From contig NC_064039.1 in the NCBI RefSeq assembly GCF_932526225.1, forward strand, positions 15,928,639 to 15,988,638: 60,000 bases of DNA, in the 5' to 3' direction. Made by a program: the position numbers and the translations under genes. The notes beneath the pieces are model-generated. The model was given only the letters and a program-made list of their open reading frames with translations. It searched no databases and was not told where the DNA came from. Within the stretch, counting starts at the first letter, position 1, and every line of letters begins with the position of its first letter. This document shows, in pieces, positions 23,025 to 33,233 of the stretch. This stretch comes from Nematostella vectensis. Taxonomy: Eukaryota; Cnidaria; Anthozoa; Actiniaria; Edwardsiidae.

Positions 23025-26000
23025 TCAGGCAACAGGATCTGTTAAGGTAAGTAAATACGAACATTTTTTTGATAAGAGTCGTCAGACAGCCTTACCTCAT
23101 CAGAGGTAAGGGCAAGAGAGGGAGAGGAAGGGAGGGAGGGAGGGATAGACAGGCAAGAGCCTAAGAGAAACAGAAAGAAACAGACAAGCTGACTAAGTCT
23201 ACCTTTGCAATGCCAAGAAGCCTTTAGCTCCCAGGTGTTCCCTGTATCCAGAGACATGTGTATTCCTTGACCAGTGGCTGCAAAGATAATAGAGAACAGC
23301 TCAGACAATTGCTTTCTTTGAAGACGGTAATTTACTTTAAACAAGGACCCGCGGTATAAAAGGCGCGGACCTGGTCCAAGTCGTCATTCTCGCTAGTTCA
23401 TGTCAAGTGGAGAGCTCAGTAAATATCGAAAAAGCAGAGCCGTAGATTAACTTTGGTATTATAGAAGTTGAAAATAATGTTCTGTATACACAAGGCAATA
23501 ACGGCGAGCTTCTTGGAAGTAGTTTTCTAAGGCAACAATGACAAAAATTGTGATTGAAAAATAAATTCAAAAACAGCGCGCGCTCGTTTGCAATGACTAT
23601 ATTCTTCAGCGCGCGCGTGAAAATAACGAAACCTGAAAACTTATTTGGTTTAAAATCGCTCCATTCTCTATTTATTAACTGTCTAGTCACCAGAAAAGAT
23701 TAAAAATATAGTTGTCTTTGCACCATTGATGTTTAAGACATTATTTCGAACTTGGTCATATCTTTTTTGCTTCTTTTTATGGAGCTCTGCTCTCGACAAA
23801 GTCTAGTGGGAATGACGACTCGGACCAGGTCCGCGCCTTTTATACCGCGGGTCCTTCTTTAAAATATATAATTTATCAAGCCTCTTATGATATTACAAAC
23901 CTGCGGCGGATCAAGGGGGGGTCCAGCCAGTACCCCCCTGAAAATTAAAATAAAAGAAATGTATGACAAAACAAAACACAAATCTACCTCCGATGTGCCG
24001 ATCCTTGAGAAAATCCTGGATCCTTATCCTAATCAAACTTGCTAAACACTATATTTGGTCCTCGTTTTTCTGAAAAGAATTTTTGGCGGGAAATTTATGG
24101 AAACAATTCGTGTGTTACATATACTGTTCCCCTTACCTCCCCAAATGGACGAGTCGCTGGCAGTCAGGCGATCGGCAGTCTCCGGATTGGCGGGCATCCC
24201 TTCATAATTTCCCAGGTGGTCAGCGCTCTTGCCATGAACGGAAGTACTCAAGGCTTTAGCAGTGTCGTAGGTTGCCATGGTGATGGTCTGCCATTTACCA
24301 GCCTTGTTTCGAAGGTACGCCGTCTTTGATCCCAACCCGTACACCTGATTGGTGGTCGGATCGACGAAGGCCACATGCTTCACACGAAAGTCGACGTCTG
24401 GAAAGATAGGAACTCACTATTATTCAGTGTTACGCTTCATCTAGAAATAAAATCTCGGATCAGGGGGAGAGGGGGAGGGTGGGGAGGTTGGGGGTTATGT
24501 ACGATGCCACTTTCCATTATTTTAGTGAGAACAAAATAAAGTATTCAAGTGCGTTGCTGCTCGTGACGCATCGGCTTCCCTTGACCGTCAGAATGCCCTC
24601 GGGAAAAGCGCGCCTGGTCTAAGTTCTGGTCTGGTTTTTCTATGAGACACAATGGTCGATTGTGAAGCAGCGGCTTGGCACTTGGCGTGTCACGTGTGCC
24701 GTGGTGTGTCCCATGGTGTGTCACGTGGTGTGTCACGTAGTGTGTCATATGGTGTGTCACGTGGTGTGTCACGTGGTGTATTTATGAATATTCGTAACTC
24801 ACTGTTCCATGTTGCGCCTCTGTCCGTTGTGAAGTAACAGCATGAGTCTGATGCGTCCCTGAAAAATTAAAACTGTAAAATAACCTGAAACATTCAATTA
24901 TATTCTTTCATAAAAAACGATACTAGAAGCTGCAAGTATTGAAATACCGTAATAAATGATAAACATTTTAGTAGTCTCGTGGTCATGTTACATTTCAACG
25001 AAAATTCGAATACCATATCAGGAAGGAAAAAGTTTTAGTGACAGAGACAAAGGCGGAGTGAAAGGAAGGGGTGGGGCTGAAAAAAGTTTGAATGCGTTTC
25101 TAATATTAAAATCAAAATCGAAATTAAAATTGTATTTAATGTTTATATAAAGTTTAACTTACTTGCTCATCCAGCAGTTGCAGATGTAGACGTTTGTACC
25201 ATGGACCAACACGGAGCGGTTAGGTATAGCAGGAAACGCTAAAACCAATTTGAACACCACTGAATGTGAATAATTGATATATTAGATTGCCTTTAACAGT
25301 TTTCCTTTCAACCCTACCAACCTCTCTTAAACAATTTACCGAGATACATCGATAATATCACAAAGATAGAAATTAATGCTTTCTCCCACTTTGATTTTTC
25401 CATGATTACAATATAGCTACAGACAGAGCCTTGTTTAACAGCTCTTTTTTTCTCTTTTGCTCTCGTCATATAATGTCTCATATCATCCCGCAAAATGTAT
25501 ATCCTTTAAAATATCACAATGCTGGTTCTATCTGGACCAGGCGGATGTTTGAGTCAGATACATGCGCGTGCCTCAAAAAGATGAATGAAGTAAGCAAAAA
25601 GCTGTATATAAGAAAGGTCTGATGTGACGCATTATAGTCTGAAATATCAGTGAAACGGATTAATGATATAGGACGCTCTTTACAAAAAAGAGAAGAAAGA
25701 TAGATGATTGCAACGTACATACCTGACAGGGGTCGGAGAATGTACATATCCATATAAGGGATGACATGAAGTAAAATATCGGGGGTGGAGATGGAACATA
25801 TCTTGACCGGAAGTAAATACATGGGAGAGGGGGGTGGAGATGGAACATATCTTGACCGGAAGTAAATACATGGGAGAGGGGGGTGGAGATGGAACATATC
25901 TTGACCGGAAGTAAATACATGGGAGAGGGGGGTGGAGATGGAACATATCTTGACCGGAAGTAAATACCTGGGAGCGGGCTGGAGGAGGTGCAGCCATGGA

Positions 26001-27988
26001 TCTGAACGCGCAGACAGATCTCGTTCATCATGTCTTGCGGGTTAATGCGGATGTATGTCGCCTCTATGTGACGCTCCAATGGAATCTCGGTCTTCTTCAG
26101 ACCGTCCTTGTTGGCGTTGAATGTCTAGAAACAGATGAACAATATACTTTAGAAGATCGCTTTACGAATGAGTGCCGCGCTGAAGGCTCCCTCCCTTACA
26201 AATGTAGGGATGACCGAATACACTTGTTATATTTGATGTATATCAAACCTCAATAGGACGCCAAGGTTTGAAAACAAAATTAGCACCCGGGTCTACGCTT
26301 AAGGGAATGCAGTGACGCAAAATGTAATAACATTTTGTTGTAAAGTTATTACATTTTCCGTCAAAGAGTTATTACATTTTGTGGTGCATCACAGGACGTC
26401 AAGGCTAATGTATCGGTGAGGGATACTTTAGCAAACAAAGCATTTCCATTTTCAACAACTAAAAGCAACTGAGATATTAATTTAAATCTGAGATACTTAA
26501 TCAAATTGCGCTTATAAAGTATCAAACTTCAGCTGTTGCTGGTTATTTTCAAGTTTGCTTGAAAGTAGATAATTTTATTTTCAAATGCAAACAAAATCAA
26601 AGAAGTGGCTTATTAATATACTTTAAGGGGTTTTAATCTCATCATTTTCTAAAAACTAAAAACGGTGATTACTTATTATCTACGGACCGACTTTCCGCCC
26701 AGAACACAGGGTACCCACCTTGTACTTGCTGCCAATCTTATAGGCTTTCCAGTCGACCCCGTTATCGCTGTAGTACAATCGCAGACTTTTCACGTAACAG
26801 ACGTCCGTGCCATTGGCGTAGCCAAACCCTTGGGTGGTGATGCGAGTGATCTTGACACGGCTCGGAAATTTGGCTTGCAAGTATTGGTTCTTGTCTTTCC
26901 TAAAAATAGAGTTTAATTGTTCAGATTGTCGGTGTTTTCTGCAGAGGGAGACCCCCCACCCCGCTGGTAAAATTATCTCTTGTGGAAGATCACTCTCGGC
27001 ACAAGGGTTGAACGATGAAAAAATTTAGTAATAAAATGAATCCGCGCAAATCCGCTTTATTATAGTGCTAAAGAATAGTCTGTAGATAATGATGTTTTAT
27101 TCTAACATGATAAGAAAATCGAAAGTTTTAAACCCTTCCGTGGCTCTATTCATTGTAAAAGCGAAAATATTGGGTTGGGTGGATACAGGGGGGTGGATTG
27201 GGTGGATATCCACCCTCCTTTTTTAGTAAAAAAATGGAAAGTCACTTTGTTTGAAGAAAATAAATGTCTGAGGGACGGGAGGTACTGTCCATGTGCCTTC
27301 GCCTGCTTGACTTGGCTGACGCGACAAATCCAATTAAGCGTTAAGTATTGTTAGATCTATGTGACATACCAAGAACCACTGGATAAGTTATAAGCCGTCT
27401 ATCCGGCCATTATCCACCCCCATTTTGAAATCCTGGATCCGCCCCTGACATCTTACTTGTATCCGGCCTTTGGCTTCCAAACATCCCCGCGGCCGGCCAC
27501 GATCAGCGAGCGCCCAGGGTCTCCATCAGAGGCGTGCGAAGAGGCGCTCATTGTCGGGTTCCCTGTGGGCCCACTCGCGTCATCACATGTAGTGGCTGAA
27601 AGGACGAGAAATAATACCAGTCATATTGATTGAGCGGTCTTATTGTTTAGTAATTGATAATAAAAGTGACTTAAAGATACGAAAACGGCGAGAAACGAGG
27701 GGGCGACGGTAGAAAACAATGGAATTGACCAAATAGTTTTACTGTGAAGGCCGTGGGCGTTTGGAGTATTAGCACGCCTTTTTCGAATCGCAATTGTAGA
27801 AATAGTTTTCGGTATTTTTTCTTAATGTTTCTGAGTCTAAAGTCTTGGTATTTCATTTAAACAGTTTTTTTGTTTGGTTGTCTCGCCGGCCTAGCCGTCG
27901 CTGTTGACGAATCCTAAAATCTATTATTAATTTTGATGATGTAACGATTGTAGATGATGGTGATGACTCATGATGATGGTGGTGAAAA

Positions 27989-28020
<32 letters not shown>

Positions 28021-28036
28021 CTGGTTATGATGTTGA

Positions 28037-28070
<34 letters not shown>

Positions 28071-31000
28071 GGTGGTGGTGGTGGTGGTGGTGGTGGTGGT
28101 GGTGGTTATGATGGTGATGATGATGATGGTAACGGTGATGGTGATGATAACGGTGATGGTGATGGTGATGATGTAACGATTGTGGATGGTGGTGATGATA
28201 GTGATAATGATGAAAGCAATTAAAGATTATAAAGATGACGATGATAATGATGTTAATGGTAATGGAGATTATGGTGAGGATGAGAATTATTGTGATGATG
28301 ACTAGGATGACGCTGCTGATCACGTTGGTTGCTGTAGCTAATGGTGCTGATGATGATAGAGTTGATCATGACGAAAATGAGAATAACGCTGATGATGATA
28401 GTGGTGATGATACGATGATGATGATTATATAATGGAAAACTCCATGAGGATAACATCCACTGCCTAGGATTATGCACATTTTCATGGACTTTGTGTTTTT
28501 CTTTTCCGTGTCGCGACTAGTTTTTGATGATTGAAGCCATTTCGCAGTCACGAGGGCTGTTAGACCGCTTGCTGGCTTTGTGGTTATGTGGTATATTCGC
28601 GGTGATAAAACCGATCCACAGTGTTATTGTTTTTGCTTGGCCTAAAGCTGGGACAGATGTGGAATTAGAAGAATTCGAACGTCATGTGACTAAAAGCGGG
28701 TGTAGATGCGTTTAGTAAATACCTGGGGAGTAGAAGAGCCAGCTTGGAGCCGGGCCCACCCTCCCTGTGAAGGTCTTGTCTGGGCTACTACAAGTGTTAC
28801 TGGTGTACTTGAGATTGACATAGACCGCAAAGGAGTGTAGCTTGCTGTCTGCCAGGGACCTAGCGCTGTCAAACGTAAATGTGATGTTGAAGTCTACCAC
28901 GTCTGTGAAGTTCATAAGTCCAGCCTGAAGAAGAATGAGCGGGATATGTTTTAAAAAGTGCCACACCTCCTTTTAAATTTTACCACGTCCCTATTGTTTA
29001 GAATTGTGAGTACCAAATCTGATTGAAGTTGGGTCATTTTAATGCTTCGACCACCCTCTCTGTCTTACCGAGAACTTAAGCTGCGTGGCAGGGCTTGACT
29101 CCTTGGTGACGGCCAGAGAGCCACTATTGGCTGCAAAGCTTGCGTAAACCAGTTTGTCCGGTATGTCGAGTACGATCTCTGACGTCTCGGCGACAGCTGA
29201 TGACTCGCAGTTATGTGCTAACTTCACGTGGTACACGACATTTGGGCTATGAACACAATACAATAGAACATTTATGTTTACACCGGAGAGCACTTTAACG
29301 ACGTGGAAACGGGGGCCTGAACTTAAGAAATCGTGAGAAATGACGAAAAATGAGACAAAGTCCAGTCTCACCCTAATTTCCCTAAGTCGTTTCGTTTCGC
29401 AAGTAAACTTCACAATTGATCCTACGATTACCCATTGGCTCTTGACATCTATCCCGCTATTTCCTATTTGCTCTTAGCATCAGCCCCGTGATTTTCAACT
29501 GTCTCTGGGCATTTCTTCCACGATTTTACATTTTCTCTTTTCGCATATATCTCACGACTTTCCATTTTCTCTTTGCAATTATCCCATGATTTTCCATTGG
29601 CTATGGGCACTTACCCCACGATGACGTCAGACGTATACGCCTGCATGGGCTGGACGGTGATATCTAAGTTAGGCCTTGTAGCAGGTGCAACCATAACGCG
29701 GTAAGCCTGCTGTGCCGCCCACACAGACATGTTCAGGTACTCCACCCCAATGCTTTGCCACAGAGTCTCGCCATGCGTCAGGCTGGGGTGGTCTAGCAGC
29801 TGGAGCTGGGAGGTAGAGGGTCAAAAGGTGAGTATACCAGTTCAGTGCGACGCGCGCTACCGTGATCACCTTGACAGTGCGACGCGCGCTACCGTGGCCA
29901 CCTTGATAGTACGACGCGCGCTACCGTGGCCACCTTGATAGTACGACGCGCGCTAACGTGATCACCTAGACAGTATTGCGCGCACTATCGTGGCCACCTT
30001 GACAGTGCAACCCGCGCTACCGTGATCACCTTGACAGTGCGACGCGCGCTACCGTGGCCACCTTGATAGTACGACGCGCCCTAACGTGATCACCTTGACT
30101 GAACGACACGCGCCCTCGTAATCACGGTATCTGTGATTCTCTCATGCTGAACCATGTTGACTTGAGCAGTCGAGAGAAGAGAAAACAGCTCGAATCAACG
30201 GGTAGTTTGAGTTATCCCAGATAATAATGATTTATATATAGGAACTTTGAAGTTCGGGTTACCCGGTTTGAGTCTTCGGGATTCCATCTACTCTTCCATC
30301 GTACTCGCGCAATATAAAGATAGCGGACAGCAAATGGTTCTTGGCAAACACTTTTGAATTAGGGGCAATTCGGGAATCCTAGATTTGGGATAGATTGCCA
30401 ATATTTTTGGCACTTACCTTTGCACTAAAGTCCACAACACAGGTAGAGCCAGGTTCTACAGTGACATCACCCAGATCAATAATAGATGTGTCAATTTTAT
30501 TCAAATTTCCTTCCCGGGATGTCACGACAGGCGTCGGGCTTCCTGTGTTTCCCTCGCAGGTGAGAGACTTAACTTTAAGTTGTTTGATGCGAACTACCGC
30601 TGACTGGTTGAAGGATGATTTGACCTTGAGTTTGAGTGGAGTGGTTTCTGGGATTGTGACTTTGATGCTGTAGTCAACGCAGCTGCCGGGCCATCCCCAG
30701 TCTTTGCTTCTTGTGAAACCGAACTTAAAATTGTCAGCCTGTGAAGCAAAACGACTACATTATTTCGCAGCGCAAATTTGTGGCCAAAAAAAATCAAAAC
30801 CCAAGTTACTGTGGCTACTTGCTCTTGGCTAGGACTTGTGGTTGGTTTAATAAGAAAGGGGGAAGGGGGTACCACCTGCCACACATCTCTAGCTATGCGT
30901 CAATGATGGTGAACTCAAGCCATTTGTCAATATCTTAATTTATTGGCGTTTGAAAACAACATTGATATTTAAATGTGTCCCTTTTTAGATGATTGCCATA

Positions 31001-31861
31001 GGTTAAGTTGTTTTAAAAACCTACAATTGTATAGGGGTATAAGCTAATTATATAACAAACACAAATTAAAGGGTGTAACATTCCATCTTATTCAAGTCTT
31101 ATTCAATTGAATCCGAAAGTGTAGACGCTTTTCCACTTAAGAACACAACAAATACTATAAAAAGTCTTGAGAACTACTTTGAAGGCTCATTAAACTTAAT
31201 AAAAAGGAATTCGAACTCGTCACAGTAACCCATGTTTTTTTCTAATAGTTCTGAATATTTCCAGAAGTAGGATGGAATTAATTACCATAAAAGTTTAAAA
31301 TATTGTATGTAATCATTGCTACTACTCGGAAATTTCAAAGAGAGGATTGAAAATATTGGAAATAAAGTTTTTTTAACACAAACGGTAAACCGTCTTTTAA
31401 AGCTATTCAAGTTGATTTAGTTCGCTTTTCGATTGTCAAACTATCTTAATTGATTGCAACTTCCATTCCATGCGACTCTGGCATATCAGGCGATGGAACT
31501 TAAAAAAATATATATGTTTGAGAAGTTTCAAAACTTTGTAATCATCTTAAGTCAAAATGCAAATTGTTATAACCATTTAAAGCCAAAATGTGATGTGACA
31601 CCTTAGATGCACACCGTACCTAATAACTATGTTTGGTTTTAGCACTGAGCATATAATATAAGACATAGCATTATTACTCCTCTTCCTGTTTGTTCTGTGA
31701 GATTTCTCTTGGGACATATTTTATCTCCTCTTTGTTTCAGTTTTCTTAGCGCATCTCTCTAGCAACCTAACTATAAGGATTTACACTTTTTATCTACTTA
31801 CCTTGCACAAAGATGCTCCAAATACAACAACAACTGCCACAAAAAGGGTTTTTTGAGCCAT
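23025..31861 (-). CDS. secreted discoidin-domain protein with Asp-box C-terminus (13 exons)
   Basis: Exons on the complement: 31802..31861, 30418..30738, 29615..29805, 29069..29246, 28723..28924, 27457..27595, 26719..26899, 25968..26124, 25163..25238, 24803..24858, 24137..24397, 23203..23277, 23025..23038. All junctions are GT-AG and in phase, giving about 636 residues. Residues 1-19 are a hydrophobic signal peptide. Residues 20-317 are Cys-poor and beta-rich with several N-glycosylation sequons; I do not recognise the fold. Residues about 320-470 are an F5/8 type C (discoidin) domain: VKSLRLYYSDNGVDW in the middle and ICLRVQIHGC at the end. Residues about 476-636 contain two Asp-box motifs, TTDRGATW and SLDTGNTW, typical of beta-propeller blade corners. 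The protein is probably extracellular and may bind carbohydrate or lipid through the discoidin fold. The last two exons are the least certain. The exon-3 acceptor could be 6 nt further in. Confidence 0.75.
23343..23856. mobile_element. 514-bp MITE with ~46-54-bp terminal inverted repeats
   Basis: The left end (AAGGACCCGCGGTATAAAAG, continuing about 46-54 bp with a few mismatches) is repeated in inverted form up to 23,856. Both sides carry TTTAAA (23,336-23,341 and 23,858-23,863), one base outside the repeat, consistent with a target-site duplication or a TTAA-like target. No coding capacity. It lies inside intron 11 of the discoidin gene. The termini contain a TATA-box-like TATAAAAG, so they could carry a cryptic promoter. 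Confidence 0.85.
23864..24136. repeat. possible MITE fragment with GGATCC-type ends
   Basis: A GCGGCGGATCAAGG-like end near 23,902 and an AATCCTGGATCC end near 24,003-24,014 face each other. Similar AATCCTGGATCCG ends occur near 27,430 and 16,385, so this looks like a dispersed repeat family. The ends are short and imperfect, so the call is weak. Confidence 0.35.
24685..24782 (-). repeat. 12-bp tandem repeat next to exon-10 donor
   Basis: About eight copies of a TCACGTGGTGTG-type 12-bp unit. On the minus strand the array begins about 20 nt after the splice donor of exon 10 (exon end 24,803). Each unit carries CACGTG-like E-box palindromes. Confidence 0.8.
25786..25990 (-). repeat. 49-bp minisatellite copying the exon-8 splice donor
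   Basis: Four copies with a 49-bp period, marked by TTGACCGGAAGTAAATAC at about 25,803, 25,852, 25,901 and 25,950. The copy nearest the exon includes the real donor of exon 8 (CCCAG then GTATTTAC on the minus strand). In the other copies the same place reads CCCATGTATTTAC, so the last exonic bases have changed. The array therefore includes exon sequence and lies at the start of intron 8. Confidence 0.9.
26312..26396. repeat. small foldback repeat in intron 7
   Basis: GTGACGCAAAATGTAATAAC at 26,312 is matched by GTTATTACATTTTGTGG near 26,367 in inverted form, with a further inverted copy between. The block could fold into a hairpin and may be a tiny MITE. Confidence 0.6.
27175..27450. repeat. 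candidate MITE remnant in intron 6
   Basis: GGGTGGATACAGGGGGGTGG-like sequence at 27,177 faces TTATCCACCCCCATTTTG and ATCCTGGATCCGCCCCTG near 27,410-27,448. The end type is the same as the fragments near 24,010 and 16,385. The boundaries are uncertain. Confidence 0.4.
27940..28435. repeat. GAT/GGT trinucleotide-rich low-complexity block (intron 5)
   Basis: Almost pure (ATG)n and (GTG)n tracts, with about 18 uninterrupted GTG triplets at 28,052-28,106. Long open frames here (poly-Asp/Gly/Val or poly-His) are artefacts of triplet repetition. It lies within intron 5 of the discoidin gene. Confidence 0.9.
29842..30116. repeat. 32-bp minisatellite upstream of exon 3 acceptor
   Basis: About nine copies of a 32-bp unit containing GACGCGCGCTACCGTG then GCCACCTTGA or ATCACCTTGA. 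On the minus strand the array ends about 36 nt before the acceptor of exon 3. Each unit is CpG-rich, unlike the surrounding intron. Confidence 0.9.
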
Positions 31862-33233
31862 GGAAGATACACCGCTCCTTGCGGATTGAGGCATGGGTTA
31901 TCTAGCACGTCTAATGCACCTGCGCCCAGGAAAGAGCTAAAGCCGAGTACATCGTTAATTATTGATAACTTTCACTTAACGATATTTCCTAATCATTGCA
32001 TAGTCTCATAAAGCCTGCGACTGTGATGTGATTGACATGAATTCACTCTTTCTATTGAGCCCGTTGTTAGGAATAAAATGCATAAGTTTATAGCATTTAT
32101 GCAAACAAAAAATTAAAAAGTCAATATCAAATAACACAATTTTCACTTAAGTTTGTTTTTTTTATTTTTATTTTCACTATTTTTGGTACTATGATTGCCT
32201 TTCTATTTGAAAAGGTTTTTTTTCTGAGAATGTTTTTTCATATAATGCGAAATGTGTAATTGTAATAATGCGAAAGAGCTTTTGGATGCACTGCTTGAAT
32301 GTGTCATTTACATACCATTATATTACAGAAATATTGGCAGCAAGCAGCCGATCGTTTTATGATTATCACTTTTTTATTTTAACAGAATGTTCAGCTTGAG
32401 ATCTCAACAAATTCTAAGAATGTGCCGAGGCTCAGATAGAAGTAAAATAATGCATACCTGTCAACTCTCCCGCATTAGGCGGGAGTCTCAAGATTTTGGA
32501 CCCCTTCTCCCGCTCTCCCGCGTTGAGCACAAAATCTACCGCTTTTAGCGATTTTTATCGCTTCCGAAAAATTCTTCTATAGAAAAAACGTGATTTTGCC
32601 TATTTTCTATTAAAATATTTGAAACAATGACTCCCTTACGTAGCGCAATTTATCTAACACCCTCGGTTTCTATACGGCACATCCTCGGGGTCCCAGGGCG
32701 TACTGAGAGTATTAAACGCCAGACGAGCGCCGCGGCGCGCTCTTCCGCTTCCGGATCGCGCTCGTTACGCTCAGCGCTCGTTTCGGCACAATATGTATAA
32801 GGATGTATAAGTCAAACGTCTGCAAGGTTAAACTCACCCCTCCCCCCAAAAAATTATCAAGCCTTGAGCTTTTCGGAGGTTGACAGGTTAAAAATTTAAA
32901 ACCAAATTCAGATGTTGGTTTGCCTGTGTATTTCAGAAGGCTAGCCCACAGACACCTAAAAGTCCAGCTGTTCTCCGCATGGGTGACGTCACTCGTAGCA
33001 ACGAAGACACAAAATGGAGGCAAATGCGAATATTTTGACTGAAGAAAGTAAACAGTTATAGCGATTTCAATCTTTTATTGGGCTTTTTCTACAAGAATGA
33101 TGCCTAAAGTGTGTAATAATCGTTCCATTAGAGTTGTTAGATGATAATCCTCTCGCTTTGATGTCGTTTTGATAGAGTGAATCGGATACACAGTTTATAT
33201 CGTTTCTTACCGCCATTGCTAAATTTTGGGGAG
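31862..33233. promoter_or_regulatory. divergent promoter interval, discoidin and DCDC1-like genes
   Basis: About 1.37 kb separates the two start codons. It holds one MITE-like repeat (32,456-32,888). A perfect CRE/ATF palindrome TGACGTCA lies at 32,984-32,991, about 240 bp upstream of the DCDC1-like ATG and followed by GTAGCAAC. The CRE is a consensus match only. Confidence 0.4.
32456..32888. mobile_element. 433-bp candidate MITE
   Basis: ACCTGTCAAC at 32,456 and its exact reverse complement GTTGACAGGT ending at 32,888 bound a GC-rich non-coding block. Next to the left end is CTCCCGCATTAGGCGGGAG, itself a hairpin. The termini are only about 10-15 bp and no target-site duplication is clear. 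Confidence 0.5.

Larger units (their letters stand above)
25968..27595 (-). other. exons 6-8: discoidin (F5/8 type C) domain
   Basis: Three exons (27457..27595, 26719..26899, 25968..26124) encode the whole domain. Visible hallmarks are the early loop DVWKPKAG, the central LRLYYSDNGVDWKAY, and the closing TYIRINPQ then ICLRVQIHGC with the conserved final Cys. In this family the loops at one end of a beta barrel bind lipid or sugar. Confidence 0.85.

Noticed and set aside
25660-26079. Continuation of exon 8 as an open frame with PSPPPSPM-like repeats
   Set aside because: The frame runs through the 49-bp intronic array, which is not a multiple of three. Splicing at 25,968 joins in phase to exon 9, which is a better model.
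27853-28323. Long open frames rich in His, Asp or Gly on both strands
   Set aside because: They are products of (ATG)n/(GTG)n triplets inside intron 5 of the discoidin gene and have no independent coding signs.
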